DNA of 64,000 bases from DASSQJ01 sp963773655 (GTDB lineage Bacteria > Actinomycetota > Actinomycetes > Actinomycetales > Dermatophilaceae), in contig CAVZBX010000005.1 in assembly GCA_963773655.1 (NCBI GenBank), positions 124,001-188,000 on the forward strand. Reading direction: 5' to 3'. The notes beneath the pieces were generated by a model. It was not told the origin of the DNA, made no database searches, and worked only from the letters and a program-made list of their open reading frames with translations. Position numbers and translations under genes: made by a program. Positions 26,853 to 34,919 of the stretch are shown piece by piece (the stretch's first letter is position 1; every line of letters starts with the position of its first letter).

Positions 26853-27611
26853 TCAGCCCGCGGAGACCAGGGTGCCGATCGGCTCGCCGCGCAGCGCCCG
26901 CGTGACGTTGCCGTCGCCCTCCATCCCGAAGACCACCATGGGGAGGCGGTTGTCCATGCAGAGGCTGAACGCGGCGGCGTCGACCACCTTCAGCCCGTGC
27001 CGCAGGGCCTCCTCGAAGGTGATCCGCTCGAACTTGCGCGCGCCGGGGTTGCTCCGCGGGTCGGAGTCGTAGACGCCGTCGACGCCGTTCTTGGACATGA
27101 GCACCGCGTCGCAGTGGCACTCCAGGGCGCGCTGGGCGCTCACCGTGTCGGTCGAGAAGTAGGGCATGCCGGCGCCGGCGCCGAAGATGACGACGCGGCC
27201 CTTCTCGAGGTGGCGCATCGCCCGGCGCGGGATGTACGGCTCGGCGACCTGGCCCATGGTGATGGCCGTCTGGACCCGCGTGTCGACGCCCTCCTTCTCG
27301 AGGAAGTCCTGCAGCGCCAGGCAGTTCATCACCGTGCCCAGCATCCCCATGTAGTCGGCGCGGGCACGCTCCATCCCCTTCTGCTGGAGCTCGGCACCGC
27401 GGAAGAAGTTGCCGCCCCCGACGACGACGGCCACCTCGATGCCCTCACGGACGGCGGCGGCGATCTGGCGGGCGACGTCGCGGACGACCTCGGGGTCGAC
27501 ACCGACCCGGCCGCCGCCGAACACCTCACCGGAGAGCTTGAGCAGCACCCGCCGGGGGCGGCCCTCCTCGGTGACGGTGGGCGGGGCCTCGGTGAGGGCA
27601 GACGTGGTCAC
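26853..27611 (-). CDS. pyrH: UMP kinase
   Basis: The protein has 252 residues with a GTG start preceded by GAGGAGG. It phosphorylates UMP to UDP for pyrimidine nucleotide supply. It belongs to the amino-acid-kinase fold: RVLLKLSGEVFGG, the VVGGGNFFRGAEL loop, VIFGAGAGMPYFSTDT and LMSKNGVDGVYDSDP. The N-terminus is about 12 residues longer than average. It lies upstream of frr and cdsA. Confidence 0.96.
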   Translation of the reverse strand: MTTSALTEAPPTVTEEGRPRRVLLKLSGEVFGGGRVGVDPEVVRDVARQIAAAVREGIEVAVVVGGGNFFRGAELQQKGMERARADYMGMLGTVMNCLALQDFLEKEGVDTRVQTAITMGQVAEPYIPRRAMRHLEKGRVVIFGAGAGMPYFSTDTVSAQRALECHCDAVLMSKNGVDGVYDSDPRSNPGARKFERITFEEALRHGLKVVDAAAFSLCMDNRLPMVVFGMEGDGNVTRALRGEPIGTLVSAG

Positions 27612-27736
27612 GGGGCCTCCTCGGCGCGGTGGTGCGGCGGTCGCCCGATCCTGTCACAGGCGGGGCCGCCGGGCCCAACCGAGGAGCCGCGGACCGTGGT
27701 CGAGCGGGCCGGGCGGCTGCACAGGCGAGCGGGTCG

Positions 27737-27937
27737 TCACCAGAACCCGGCGTGCCGGAGCATGAACTCGGTCTCGGTGTCGCGCCCCCCGCTCGGGTCG
27801 GGAGGCGGCTCCACCTGCTCGCTGGTGACCATGTCCTCGGGACGCACCCGCGGCAGGTCGACGTGCACCCGCCGCTCGAGGTCGTCGTGCTCGCCGGCCG
27901 CGTGGACGGGCCGGCCACCTCCGTCGTCGTGCTCCAT
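27737..27937 (-). CDS. Small acidic hypothetical protein (66 residues)
   Basis: The ATG at 27937 follows a strong GGAGGTGG site. The product is polar, rich in His, Asp, Glu and Pro, and ends in TETEFMLRHAGFW. No membrane segment or signal is seen. I recognise no family. It sits between the tsf terminator (27981-28011) and pyrH, 125 bases before pyrH. The good ribosome-binding site and codon-position GC pattern make it a likely real gene that length filters would miss. Confidence 0.55.
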   Translation of the reverse strand: MEHDDGGGRPVHAAGEHDDLERRVHVDLPRVRPEDMVTSEQVEPPPDPSGGRDTETEFMLRHAGFW

Positions 27938-27980
27938 CGCGCCACCTCCGGCCCCCATGGTCGCACGCCCGGGACGCAGG

Positions 27981-28011
27981 ATGCCGCCCGCTCGAGGTGA
28001 GCGGGCGGCAT
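27981..28011 (-). terminator. Hairpin terminator after tsf
   Basis: ATGCCGCCCGCTC and its perfect reverse complement form a 13-bp stem with a 5-base loop, 28 bases after the tsf stop on the minus strand. There is no T-run, as is common in actinobacteria. It should end the rpsB-tsf transcript before the small gene and pyrH. Confidence 0.75.
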
Positions 28012-28038
28012 CCGGGGGTGCCCTGACGGGCGCCGACG

Positions 28039-28875
28039 TCAGGCGTCGGCACCGACCCGGAAGCGGGCGAAGCCGGTGGCGTCGGCGCCGGCCTCGTCGA
28101 GCACCTTGCCCACCGTCTTCTTCGGCTCCTTGGCGAACGGCTGCTCGACGAGCACGGTGTCCTTGAAGAAGCCGTTGACCCGGCCCTCGATGATCTTGGG
28201 CAGGGCCGCCTCGGGCTTGCCCTCCTCCTTGGCCGTGGCCTCGGCGAGGCGGCGCTCGTTGGCGACCGTCTCCTCGTCGACCTCGTCGCGGGTCAGCACC
28301 TTCGGGGCGAACGCCGCGACGTGCATCGCGACGTCGCGGGCCACGCCCTCGTCGCCGCCCTTGGTCGCGACGAGCACACCGATCTGCGCGGGCAGGTCGG
28401 GGCTGGTCTTGTGCAGGTAGGAGACGACGTGCTCGCCCTCGAGGCGGGCCACGCGCTTGACCTCGATCTTCTCCCCGATGGTGGCGTTGGCCTCGTCGAG
28501 GAGCTCCCTGACGGTCCTGCCGTCCTCGAGCGTCGAGTCCAGCAGTGCGTCGGCGTCGCCGGCCCCGGTCGCGACGGCCTGGGAGAGCACCTGGTCGGCG
28601 AGGGCGATGAAACGATCGCCCTTGGCCACGAAGTCGGTCTCGCACAGGACCTCGACGAGGGTGCCCTCGCCGTCGCCGGCCCGGGCGGCGACCAAGCCGT
28701 TGGACGTGGTACGGCCCTCGCGCTTGGTCACGCCCTTCTGGCCCTTGACGCGCAGGATCTCCTCGGCCTTGGCCATGTCGCCGTCGGCCTCGTCGAGGGC
28801 CTTCTTGACGTCCATCATCCCGGCCGCGGTCTTCTCGCGGAGCGCCTTGATGTCAGCGGCGGTGTAGTTCGCCAT
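28039..28875 (-). CDS. tsf: Translation elongation factor Ts
   Basis: The protein has 278 residues. It exchanges GDP on EF-Tu. The N-terminal UBA-like helix reads YTAADIKALREKTAAGMMD, followed by the conserved VLCETDFVAKGDRF stretch of the core domain. The C-terminus ends in GFARFRVGADA. It follows rpsB after 44 bases and precedes a strong hairpin terminator. ATG with AGGAACC upstream fixes the start. Confidence 0.97.
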   Translation of the reverse strand: MANYTAADIKALREKTAAGMMDVKKALDEADGDMAKAEEILRVKGQKGVTKREGRTTSNGLVAARAGDGEGTLVEVLCETDFVAKGDRFIALADQVLSQAVATGAGDADALLDSTLEDGRTVRELLDEANATIGEKIEVKRVARLEGEHVVSYLHKTSPDLPAQIGVLVATKGGDEGVARDVAMHVAAFAPKVLTRDEVDEETVANERRLAEATAKEEGKPEAALPKIIEGRVNGFFKDTVLVEQPFAKEPKKTVGKVLDEAGADATGFARFRVGADA

Positions 28876-28919
28876 GGGTTCCTATCGCTCTTTCCGTGGG
28901 TGTTCGGAGGGGAGGTGGG

Positions 28920-30014
28920 TCAGGCCTGCGCCTTGTCGGCGGCCTCGTCGGCCTGCTCGGCCGGCTGGGGCTGCTCGACCTGCTCGACCTGCTCGACCGG
29001 CTCGACCTGCTCGGTCGGCTCGACCTGCTCGACCGGCTCGGTCAGCTCGACCTGCTCGGTCGGCTCGACCTGCTCGGTCGGCTCGACCTGCTCGGCCGGC
29101 TCCGCCGCGGCTGCCTCGACCGGGGTCGAGTCGGCGGCCTCGGCCACCTGCGCGGCCGGCGCGGTCTCGGCGGCCTCGGGCGCCATGGCGGCGGCGGTCT
29201 CGCCGGCCTCCGGGGCGGTGACCTCGGCGGTCTGCTCGGCCTGGCCGGCGAGGAGCTCGCGCTCCCACTCGGCGAGCGGCTCCTCGCCCTGCGCCTCGTC
29301 ACCGGCCGCGGCCTGGCCACCGCCGGAGCGGGCGATGAGCCCCTCGGCGACGGCGTCGGCGATGACGCGGGTGAGGAGGGTGACCGAGCGGATGGCGTCG
29401 TCGTTGCCCGGGATCTTGTAGTCGACCTCGTCCGGGTCGCAGTTGGTGTCGAGGATCGCGATGACCGGCAGGCCGAGCTTGCGGGCCTCGTCGACGGCCA
29501 GGTGCTCCTTCTTGGTGTCGACGATCCAGACCGCGGAGGGGACCCTGGTCATCGAGCGGATGCCGCCGAGGGTCCTCTCCAGCTTGTCCTTCTCGCGCTT
29601 CATCATGAGGAGCTCCTTCTTCGTGCGGCCGGAGCCGGCCACGTCGTCGAAGTCGATCTCCTCGAGCTCCTTGAGGCGGGTGAGCCGCTTGGAGATGGTC
29701 TGGAAGTTGGTGAGCATGCCACCGAGCCAGCGGTGGTTGACGTACGGCATCCCGACCCGGCTCGCCTGCTCGGCGACGGGCTCCTGCGCCTGCTTCTTGG
29801 TGCCGACGAAGAGAACGGTGCCGCCGTGGGCGACGGTCTCCTTGACGAACTCGTAGGCGTTGTTGATGTAGGTCACCGACTGCTGCAGGTCGATGATGTA
29901 GATGCCGTTGCGCTCGGTCATGATGAAGCGCTTCATCTTGGGGTTCCAGCGACGGGTCTGGTGCCCGAAGTGGACGCCGCTCTCGAGGAGCTGGCGCATG
30001 GTGACGACGGCCAT
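28920..30014 (-). CDS. rpsB: Ribosomal protein S2 with a long acidic repeat tail
   Basis: The protein has 364 residues, about 110 more than a typical S2. Residues 1-250 are ordinary S2: MRQLLESGVHFGHQTRRWNP, VNHRWLGGMLTNFQTI and the ILDTNCDPD region. From about residue 255 the protein becomes Ala/Glu/Pro-rich, and residues 310-350 are near-perfect repeats of the unit EQVEPT. A tail on S2 is known in actinobacteria, but this repeat is conspicuous. AGGAG precedes the ATG at 30014. It is the first gene of the rpsB-tsf operon. Confidence 0.96.
   Translation of the reverse strand: MAVVTMRQLLESGVHFGHQTRRWNPKMKRFIMTERNGIYIIDLQQSVTYINNAYEFVKETVAHGGTVLFVGTKKQAQEPVAEQASRVGMPYVNHRWLGGMLTNFQTISKRLTRLKELEEIDFDDVAGSGRTKKELLMMKREKDKLERTLGGIRSMTRVPSAVWIVDTKKEHLAVDEARKLGLPVIAILDTNCDPDEVDYKIPGNDDAIRSVTLLTRVIADAVAEGLIARSGGGQAAAGDEAQGEEPLAEWERELLAGQAEQTAEVTAPEAGETAAAMAPEAAETAPAAQVAEAADSTPVEAAAAEPAEQVEPTEQVEPTEQVELTEPVEQVEPTEQVEPVEQVEQVEQPQPAEQADEAADKAQA
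28960..29110 (-). repeat. Codon-phased tandem repeat coding the S2 tail
   Basis: On the plus strand the stretch is built of CTCGACCTGCTCGGTCGG-like 18-base units and shorter 9-base derivatives. All are multiples of three, so the S2 frame is kept and only the length of the acidic tail should vary between strains. Confidence 0.7.
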
Positions 30015-30320
30015 CGTCGTTCTCCTAGGTGCTGTGAGGTTGTCAGTTACGTCGGTGGCGCCCGAGCCCCGGAGGGTGGACCCACCTGCCTGGCGTCCTG
30101 ACGCACCCCGGACGGATGCCGTGCCGCCCGTGAGGGCTGCATCCGCCACTGCCGTGGTGCGCCCCTGCCCGGATTGCTCCTGCAGGAGGGTGACGCGCGA
30201 AGTGGTGGCTCCCGCGTGCTCGCACACGAGGGCCACCGGCCATCGTACGTGCCGGCGGGCCCGTACCCGAAATCGACGGCGGGACCGTCGCGCCGGCGAG
30301 CGGCGCGTAGCCTGCCCGGC
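30015..30320. promoter_or_regulatory. Divergent rpsB/aminotransferase upstream region
   Basis: This 306-base gap separates the rpsB start (minus) from the aminotransferase start (plus). It holds a 12-bp palindrome CTCCTGCAGGAG at 30177-30188, about 165 bases upstream of rpsB, and must contain the rpsB promoter and leader. An S2-type autoregulatory leader is possible but I could not fold one convincingly. Confidence 0.4.
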
Positions 30321-31484
30321 ATGCCCTCCGCGCCCGGCCACCCGGCCCTCGCCCCCTTCGGGACCACCATCTTCGCCACGATGAGCGCGCTCGCCGCCGA
30401 GCACGACGCGATCAACCTGGGGCAGGGCTTCCCCGACACCGACGGACCGGCCGAGGTGCTGGAGGCGGCAGTGGCGGCCATCCGGGGTGGCCGCAACCAG
30501 TACCCGCCCGGTGCGGGGGTGCCCGAGCTGTTGTGCGCCGTGGCCGAGCACCAGGAGCGGTTCTACGGGCTGCGGGTGGATCCGGCCACCGAGGTGCTCG
30601 TGACGGTCGGCGCGACGGAGGCGATCGCGGCGACGATGCTGGCGCTCGTGCGCCCCGGGGACGAGGTGGTCACCTTCGAGCCGTACTACGACAGCTACGC
30701 CGCGACGATCGCCCTGGCGGGTGGCGTGCGCCGCACGTCGGTGCTCCGCTTCCCCGACTACGCCGTGGACGAGGCGTCGCTGCGGGCGGCCTTCTCCGAG
30801 CGCACCCGGGTGGTGCTGCTCAACACCCCGCACAACCCGACGGGGCGGGTGTTCGGCCGGGACGAGCTCGGGCTGGTCGCCGAGCTGGCCCGGGAGCACG
30901 ACGCGTGGGTCGTCACCGACGAGGTGTACGAGCACCTCGTCTTCGACGGCGCCGAGCACGTGCCGATGGCCACGCTGCCCGGGATGCGGGAGCGCACGCT
31001 CACCATCTCGTCGGCGGGCAAGACGTTCTCGACGACCGGGTGGAAGGTCGGGTGGGTCACCGGCCCCGCGGTGGCGGTCGCGGCCGTGCGGGCGGTCAAG
31101 CAGTTCCTCACCTACGTCGGCTCCGGCCCGTTCCAGCCCGCCGTCGCGACCGGGCTCGGGCTGGCCGACGCCGTCTTCGCCGACGTGGCTCAGGCCCTCG
31201 CCGCCCAGCGCGACCGGCTCGTGGAGGGGCTCACCCGGGCCGGGCTCGAGGTGTCGGTGCCGAGGGGCGGGTACTTCGTCGTCGCGGACGCGGCACCTCT
31301 CGGAGCGAGCGACGCCGTGCAGTTCTGCCACGAGCTGCCCGCCCGGACCGGCGTGGTCGGGGTGCCCGTCTCCGTCTTCCACGACGACCCCCGGGCCGGG
31401 AGGACGCTGGTGCGCTTCGCGTTCAGCAAGCAGCCGTCGGTGATCGACGAGGCCTGCCGCCGGCTGGCCGCGCTGCGGAGTTGA
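30321..31484 (+). CDS. Class I PLP aminotransferase
   Basis: The protein has 387 residues. The fold type I pattern is clear: INLGQGFPDTDGP, LVTVGATEAIAATMLAL, the FEPYYDSYAATIALAGG loop, NTPHNPTGRVF, the DEVYEHLVFDG PLP-pairing aspartate and the Schiff-base lysine in SSAGKTFSTTGWKVGW (near residue 233). Close relatives act as methionine, kynurenine or succinyldiaminopimelate aminotransferases (YbdL/DapC-like). I cannot choose among them. The gene is divergent from rpsB and followed by a tandem repeat. Confidence 0.87.
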   Translation: MPSAPGHPALAPFGTTIFATMSALAAEHDAINLGQGFPDTDGPAEVLEAAVAAIRGGRNQYPPGAGVPELLCAVAEHQERFYGLRVDPATEVLVTVGATEAIAATMLALVRPGDEVVTFEPYYDSYAATIALAGGVRRTSVLRFPDYAVDEASLRAAFSERTRVVLLNTPHNPTGRVFGRDELGLVAELAREHDAWVVTDEVYEHLVFDGAEHVPMATLPGMRERTLTISSAGKTFSTTGWKVGWVTGPAVAVAAVRAVKQFLTYVGSGPFQPAVATGLGLADAVFADVAQALAAQRDRLVEGLTRAGLEVSVPRGGYFVVADAAPLGASDAVQFCHELPARTGVVGVPVSVFHDDPRAGRTLVRFAFSKQPSVIDEACRRLAALRS

Positions 31485-31526
31485 GCGCAGTGCGGCGCTG
31501 ACCGTGCCGCGGGGTGGGCACTGGGG

Positions 31527-31680
31527 GGTGCTGACCCGGGCTGCAAGGGCGGCCCCAAGGTGCTGACCCGGGCTGTGAGGCGTCCGCGGGGGTGCTGACC
31601 CGGACTGCGGGCGGCCCCAAGGTGCTGACCCGGACTGCGGGCGGCCCCAAGGTGCTGACCCGGGCTCAAGGGTCGACCGG
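31527..31680. repeat. Five-copy tandem repeat of 30-32 bp
   Basis: Units start at 31527, 31559, 31591, 31621 and 31651, each with GGTGCTGACCCGG. Units 3 and 4 are identical over 30 bases; unit 1 is 32 bases with two differences, and units 2 and 5 diverge in the second half. The repeat fills the middle of the 307-base gap (31485-31791) between the aminotransferase and the M23 gene. No open reading frame or promoter is evident in it. Confidence 0.85.
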
Positions 31681-31791
31681 GCTGAGATCCCGCCGGACGC
31701 GGTCGTCCACAGGACGGACTCCCGGCCCGGCTGTCCACAGCTGCGCCGCAGGCCTTGGACCCGTCGCCGGGCACCGACGCAGGCTGGTCGC

Positions 31792-32568
31792 ATGTCCCTG
31801 ATGTCGAGGTCCGTGGTGGCAGCCGTCACCGGACCGCTGCTGCTCCTGTCCCTGCCGGGTACCGGCCCACCCGACGGCACCTCTGTGCCACGAGCCGGCC
31901 CACCCGACGGCATCTCGGTGTCACGCGCCAGCCCCTCCCCCCATGCTCCGGTCGCGGAGGCGGCCGTCGGCCCGAGCGGCAGCACGGCTCCGCGCGAGGC
32001 CGCAGGCGGCGCGCCTCGTCCCGACGTCGGGGAGGTGGCGGCATCTCTCGCCGCCGGGGGCGCCGTGTCACCTCCCGTCGCCGGGGCCAGGGGGCCCCGT
32101 CCCGACGCCGGCACAGTGCACCCGCGCTGGAGGTGGCCGCTGGTCCCGCGGCCCGCGGTGCTGCGCCCGTTCCGGGCTCCCGCCGGTCCTTACGGTCCGG
32201 GGCACCGGGGCACCGACCTCGGCGCGGACACCGGCGCGGGCGTGCTCGCCGTCGAGGACGGCGTGGTCACGCACGCGGGCCGGGTCGCCGGTCGTGGCAC
32301 CGTGACCGTGCTGCACGCGGGGGGGCTGTCGAGCACCTACGAACCGGTGCGGGCCGCGGTGGTCGCGGGGACGCAGGTCGATGCCGGGGACCTGCTCGGG
32401 TCGGTCGAGCCACCGGCGGTGGGCCCTCCGGCAGGGCACTGCGTGCTCGCGGTGTGCCTGCACCTCGGGGCGCGCCAGGGCACGTCCTACGTCGACCCGG
32501 TGCTGCTGCTCGTCGGCGGACGGGTGCGGCTCCTCCCCTTGGGCGCGGGTCAGCCCACGACGGGGTAG
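31792..32568 (+). CDS. Secreted M23-family peptidase domain protein
   Basis: The protein has 258 residues. An N-terminal signal-like segment (SVVAAVTGPLLLLSLPG) precedes a 100-residue Pro/Ala/Gly-rich linker. The M23 fold starts near residue 120, with the first metal motif GHRGTDLGA and the return strand GRVAGRGTVTVLHAGGLSSTYEPV. The last motif reads CLHLGARQGTSYVDP where LytM-type enzymes have HLH, so the first histidine is a cysteine. It probably binds or cuts cell-wall peptides. It overlaps the convergent DUF3152 gene by 19 bases. Confidence 0.78.
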   Translation: MSLMSRSVVAAVTGPLLLLSLPGTGPPDGTSVPRAGPPDGISVSRASPSPHAPVAEAAVGPSGSTAPREAAGGAPRPDVGEVAASLAAGGAVSPPVAGARGPRPDAGTVHPRWRWPLVPRPAVLRPFRAPAGPYGPGHRGTDLGADTGAGVLAVEDGVVTHAGRVAGRGTVTVLHAGGLSSTYEPVRAAVVAGTQVDAGDLLGSVEPPAVGPPAGHCVLAVCLHLGARQGTSYVDPVLLLVGGRVRLLPLGAGQPTTG

Positions 32569-33965
32569 GGGTTGGGGGCGCAGCCCCACAGGTGCAGGGT
32601 CTGCGGCACCATCACAGGGGCCGGGGCACCCTTCGCCGGGCACGGCGCGTGGCCCAGCCCGAGCGCATGACCGACCTCGTGGTCGACGACGTACGTGCGG
32701 TAGTCGTCCAGCCGTCCCTCATAGGCCTCGACGCCCAGCATCCACCGGTCGAGGTTGATGACGACCCGACCGTTGTAGCAGGAGGTGTAGCCGTCGGTCT
32801 CGAGCGGCGCGCAGAGGTCGTCGGTCGTCTGCCTGCTCGCGATGCCGACCCGGGTGTCGAACTCGCCGCGCTCGGCCTGGGCCGGGCTGACGAAGACGAA
32901 GCGAACGTCTCGCGCGCTCTGCCACCCTCGCTCGTCGACGAGGATCCGGGCCACCGCCGTCGCGACCTCGGCCCGGTCCAGGCCGAGGCCGCCCTCGACC
33001 TCGAGGGCCACGCGAACCGCGTCACCGCCCGAGGTGCGGGCGTCAGGCACCTCTCCCCAGTCGACCCAGGAGAAGGAACCGGTGCCACGAGGGACGGGTG
33101 GGCGCGTCGGCGTGGAGGTGGGAGCTGCGGTGGCCGCCGCCCGCTCGTGCGTGGGTGCGACCTGCGGGGGCAGCCCGGGCTCGGCACCCGCCGAGGTCGC
33201 CTCCCCGGCCTGGCGCCGCACCCCCACACTCGCCTCGCTGCCGGTCGTGACGAGCCGGCCCCGGGCGTCGCTCGCCTCGCCGGCGCCGACCGCGTCAGCG
33301 ACCGAGGAGGCCGGGGCGGCGCCGGGAGCCTGGGCCTGGGCCTGCAGCGGGGCCGTGAACGACGCCGGGGTCGCGGACACCGGCTCCTGGTTGCGAGCCA
33401 CCAGCCAGGTCACCACGGCGGCCACGACGAGCAGCAGCACTCCCACGACGACGGTGCGCCGCAGCCGCATCCGCCGCTCGGCCCGGGCACGTTCCTGCCG
33501 TGCCCGCCGCAGGGCGGCGCGGGACCCGGCGGCTGCGGGGCCGCTGGTGTCGGCGTCCGCGCCTCGCCGCGTCGGGGGCGAGGGGTCCGGATGCATCGAG
33601 GCTCCCTCCTGCCGGGTCGAGCGGCGGTCACGCCGGACCTCCGAACGGCTGCGCAACGGCTCGTCGGCCAGCGGCTGCTCGGGCGGTTCCCACTGGGCGG
33701 CGGCGTCGACGGGCCTCCCGGGCGCGCCCGCGGGAGGGACCGGACGCCGACCGGTGCGGGCGGCCTGCTCCTTCAGCGCAGCGCGGGTCTTGGGCTCGAC
33801 GTAGAGGCGCCGGAACTCGGAGACCCACTCCGGGACGTCGAAGCCGTCCCGGTCGTCGTCGCCGCCGGCAGCGGGCGTCGTGGGGGTCGTGGGCGGGGTG
33901 ACGGGCATCGGCTCGGTGACCGAGCCCACGTCCGGCCGCTCCTCGGGGCCCTGGTCGTCAGGCAC
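32550..33965 (-). CDS. Membrane-anchored DUF3152-type metalloprotease-like protein
   Basis: The protein has 471 residues if begun at GTG 33965. Residues up to 125 are soluble and Pro/Arg-rich. A single membrane helix TVVVGVLLLVVAAVVTWLVA lies at about residues 160-180, then a disordered linker, then a DUF3152-like domain from about 300, with the zinc-type motif DHEVGHALGLGH near residue 440. The catalytic domain would face outside. An internal ATG at 33596 with an excellent GGAGGG site, 8 bases upstream, could give a 348-residue form. The stop of xerC overlaps the GTG start by 8 bases. Confidence 0.75.
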   Translation of the reverse strand: MPDDQGPEERPDVGSVTEPMPVTPPTTPTTPAAGGDDDRDGFDVPEWVSEFRRLYVEPKTRAALKEQAARTGRRPVPPAGAPGRPVDAAAQWEPPEQPLADEPLRSRSEVRRDRRSTRQEGASMHPDPSPPTRRGADADTSGPAAAGSRAALRRARQERARAERRMRLRRTVVVGVLLLVVAAVVTWLVARNQEPVSATPASFTAPLQAQAQAPGAAPASSVADAVGAGEASDARGRLVTTGSEASVGVRRQAGEATSAGAEPGLPPQVAPTHERAAATAAPTSTPTRPPVPRGTGSFSWVDWGEVPDARTSGGDAVRVALEVEGGLGLDRAEVATAVARILVDERGWQSARDVRFVFVSPAQAERGEFDTRVGIASRQTTDDLCAPLETDGYTSCYNGRVVINLDRWMLGVEAYEGRLDDYRTYVVDHEVGHALGLGHAPCPAKGAPAPVMVPQTLHLWGCAPNPYPVVG

Positions 33966-34869
33966 GGGGGTGCGCCTGGGCGTAGGACCGGCGCAGCCGG
34001 TCCACGGAGACGTGGGTGTACACCTGCGTCGTGGCGAGTGAGGCGTGGCCGAGCAGCTCCTGGACCATCCGCAGGTCGGCGCCGCCCTCGAGCAGGTGCG
34101 TGGCGGCGCTGTGGCGCAACCCGTGTGGCCCCACGTCGGGGGCGTCCGGGACGTGCCGCAGCAACCGGTGCACGACCTCGCGCACCTGGCGCTGGTCGGC
34201 CCGGCGGCCCCGACGGCCGAGGAGCAGCGCGGCACCGCTCTCGCCGGTGGCGAGCTCGGGGCGCCCGTTGCGCAGCCAGTCGCTCACGGCCTGCGCGGCC
34301 GGTGCGCCGAAGGGCACCCGGCGTTCCTTGTCGCCCTTGCCGACGACCCGCAGCACGCGTGCGTCGAGGTCCACGTCGTCGATGTCGAGCCCGACGAGCT
34401 CGCCGACCCGGATGCCCGTGCCGTAGAGGAGCTCGAGCGCGGCTCGGTCACGCAGGTGCACGGGGTCCGCGTCGTCGGCCGCGACGGTGGCCACCTCGAG
34501 GAGGGCGGCGGCGGAGCGCTGCGCGAGCACCGGCGGGAGGGTGCGGCGGCGGCGGGGCGCGCTCAGGCGGAGCGAGGGGTCGGTCTCGATCCGCCCGGTG
34601 CGCTCGCACCACCGGAAGAAGGTGCGCAGCGAGGCCGCGGTGCGAGCGACGGTGGCCCTCGCGGCACCGGACCGCGCCACCCGGCCGAGGTGGGTCCGCA
34701 GGTCCGCGAGCGTGACGGCGCCGACCGCGGCGTCGTCCTCGGCCCCCACCGCCTCGAGGAACACGCCGACGTCGCGCACATAGGCGCGCACGGTATTGCC
34801 CGAGCGTCCACGTTCGACACGCAGGTGACGCTCGAACGCGGTGAGCGCGTCGGGTCGGACGGCGGTCAC
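33958..34869 (-). CDS. xerC: Tyrosine recombinase XerC
   Basis: The protein has 303 residues, the usual Xer length. The N-terminal SAM-like domain (FERHLRVERGRSGNTVRAYVRDV) is followed by the catalytic domain with GTGIRVGELVGL (Arg), the GKGDKERRVPF lysine, HGLRHSAATHLL (His and Arg), GHAS (His) and the nucleophile in TTQVYTHV. It resolves chromosome dimers at dif with XerD. It sits next to dprA, as in other actinobacteria. No phage-like neighbours exist, so it is the housekeeping enzyme. Confidence 0.93.
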   Translation of the reverse strand: MTAVRPDALTAFERHLRVERGRSGNTVRAYVRDVGVFLEAVGAEDDAAVGAVTLADLRTHLGRVARSGAARATVARTAASLRTFFRWCERTGRIETDPSLRLSAPRRRRTLPPVLAQRSAAALLEVATVAADDADPVHLRDRAALELLYGTGIRVGELVGLDIDDVDLDARVLRVVGKGDKERRVPFGAPAAQAVSDWLRNGRPELATGESGAALLLGRRGRRADQRQVREVVHRLLRHVPDAPDVGPHGLRHSAATHLLEGGADLRMVQELLGHASLATTQVYTHVSVDRLRRSYAQAHPRA

Positions 34870-34919
34870 GAGGCCACGGTGTCATCCCGGGGGCCCCTTC
34901 GCAACGGACTCGCCCAACC

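Noticed and set aside
28896..30101. A plus-strand Leu/Gly/Asp-rich frame opposite rpsB
   Set aside because: It mirrors the codon-phased repeat of the S2 tail and the S2 gene; no ribosome-binding site.
30177..30188. CTCCTGCAGGAG as an rpsB autoregulatory element
   Set aside because: The palindrome is 165 bases upstream, and I could not fold an S2-type leader around it; kept only as part of the upstream region.
31527..31680. A possible CRISPR array in the 30-32 bp tandem repeat
   Set aside because: Units follow each other without unique spacers, only a 13-base part is constant, and there are no cas genes.
33958..34869. XerC as the integrase of a mobile element
   Set aside because: No attachment-site repeats, phage genes or transfer genes are nearby, and the dprA neighbourhood is the conserved housekeeping location.
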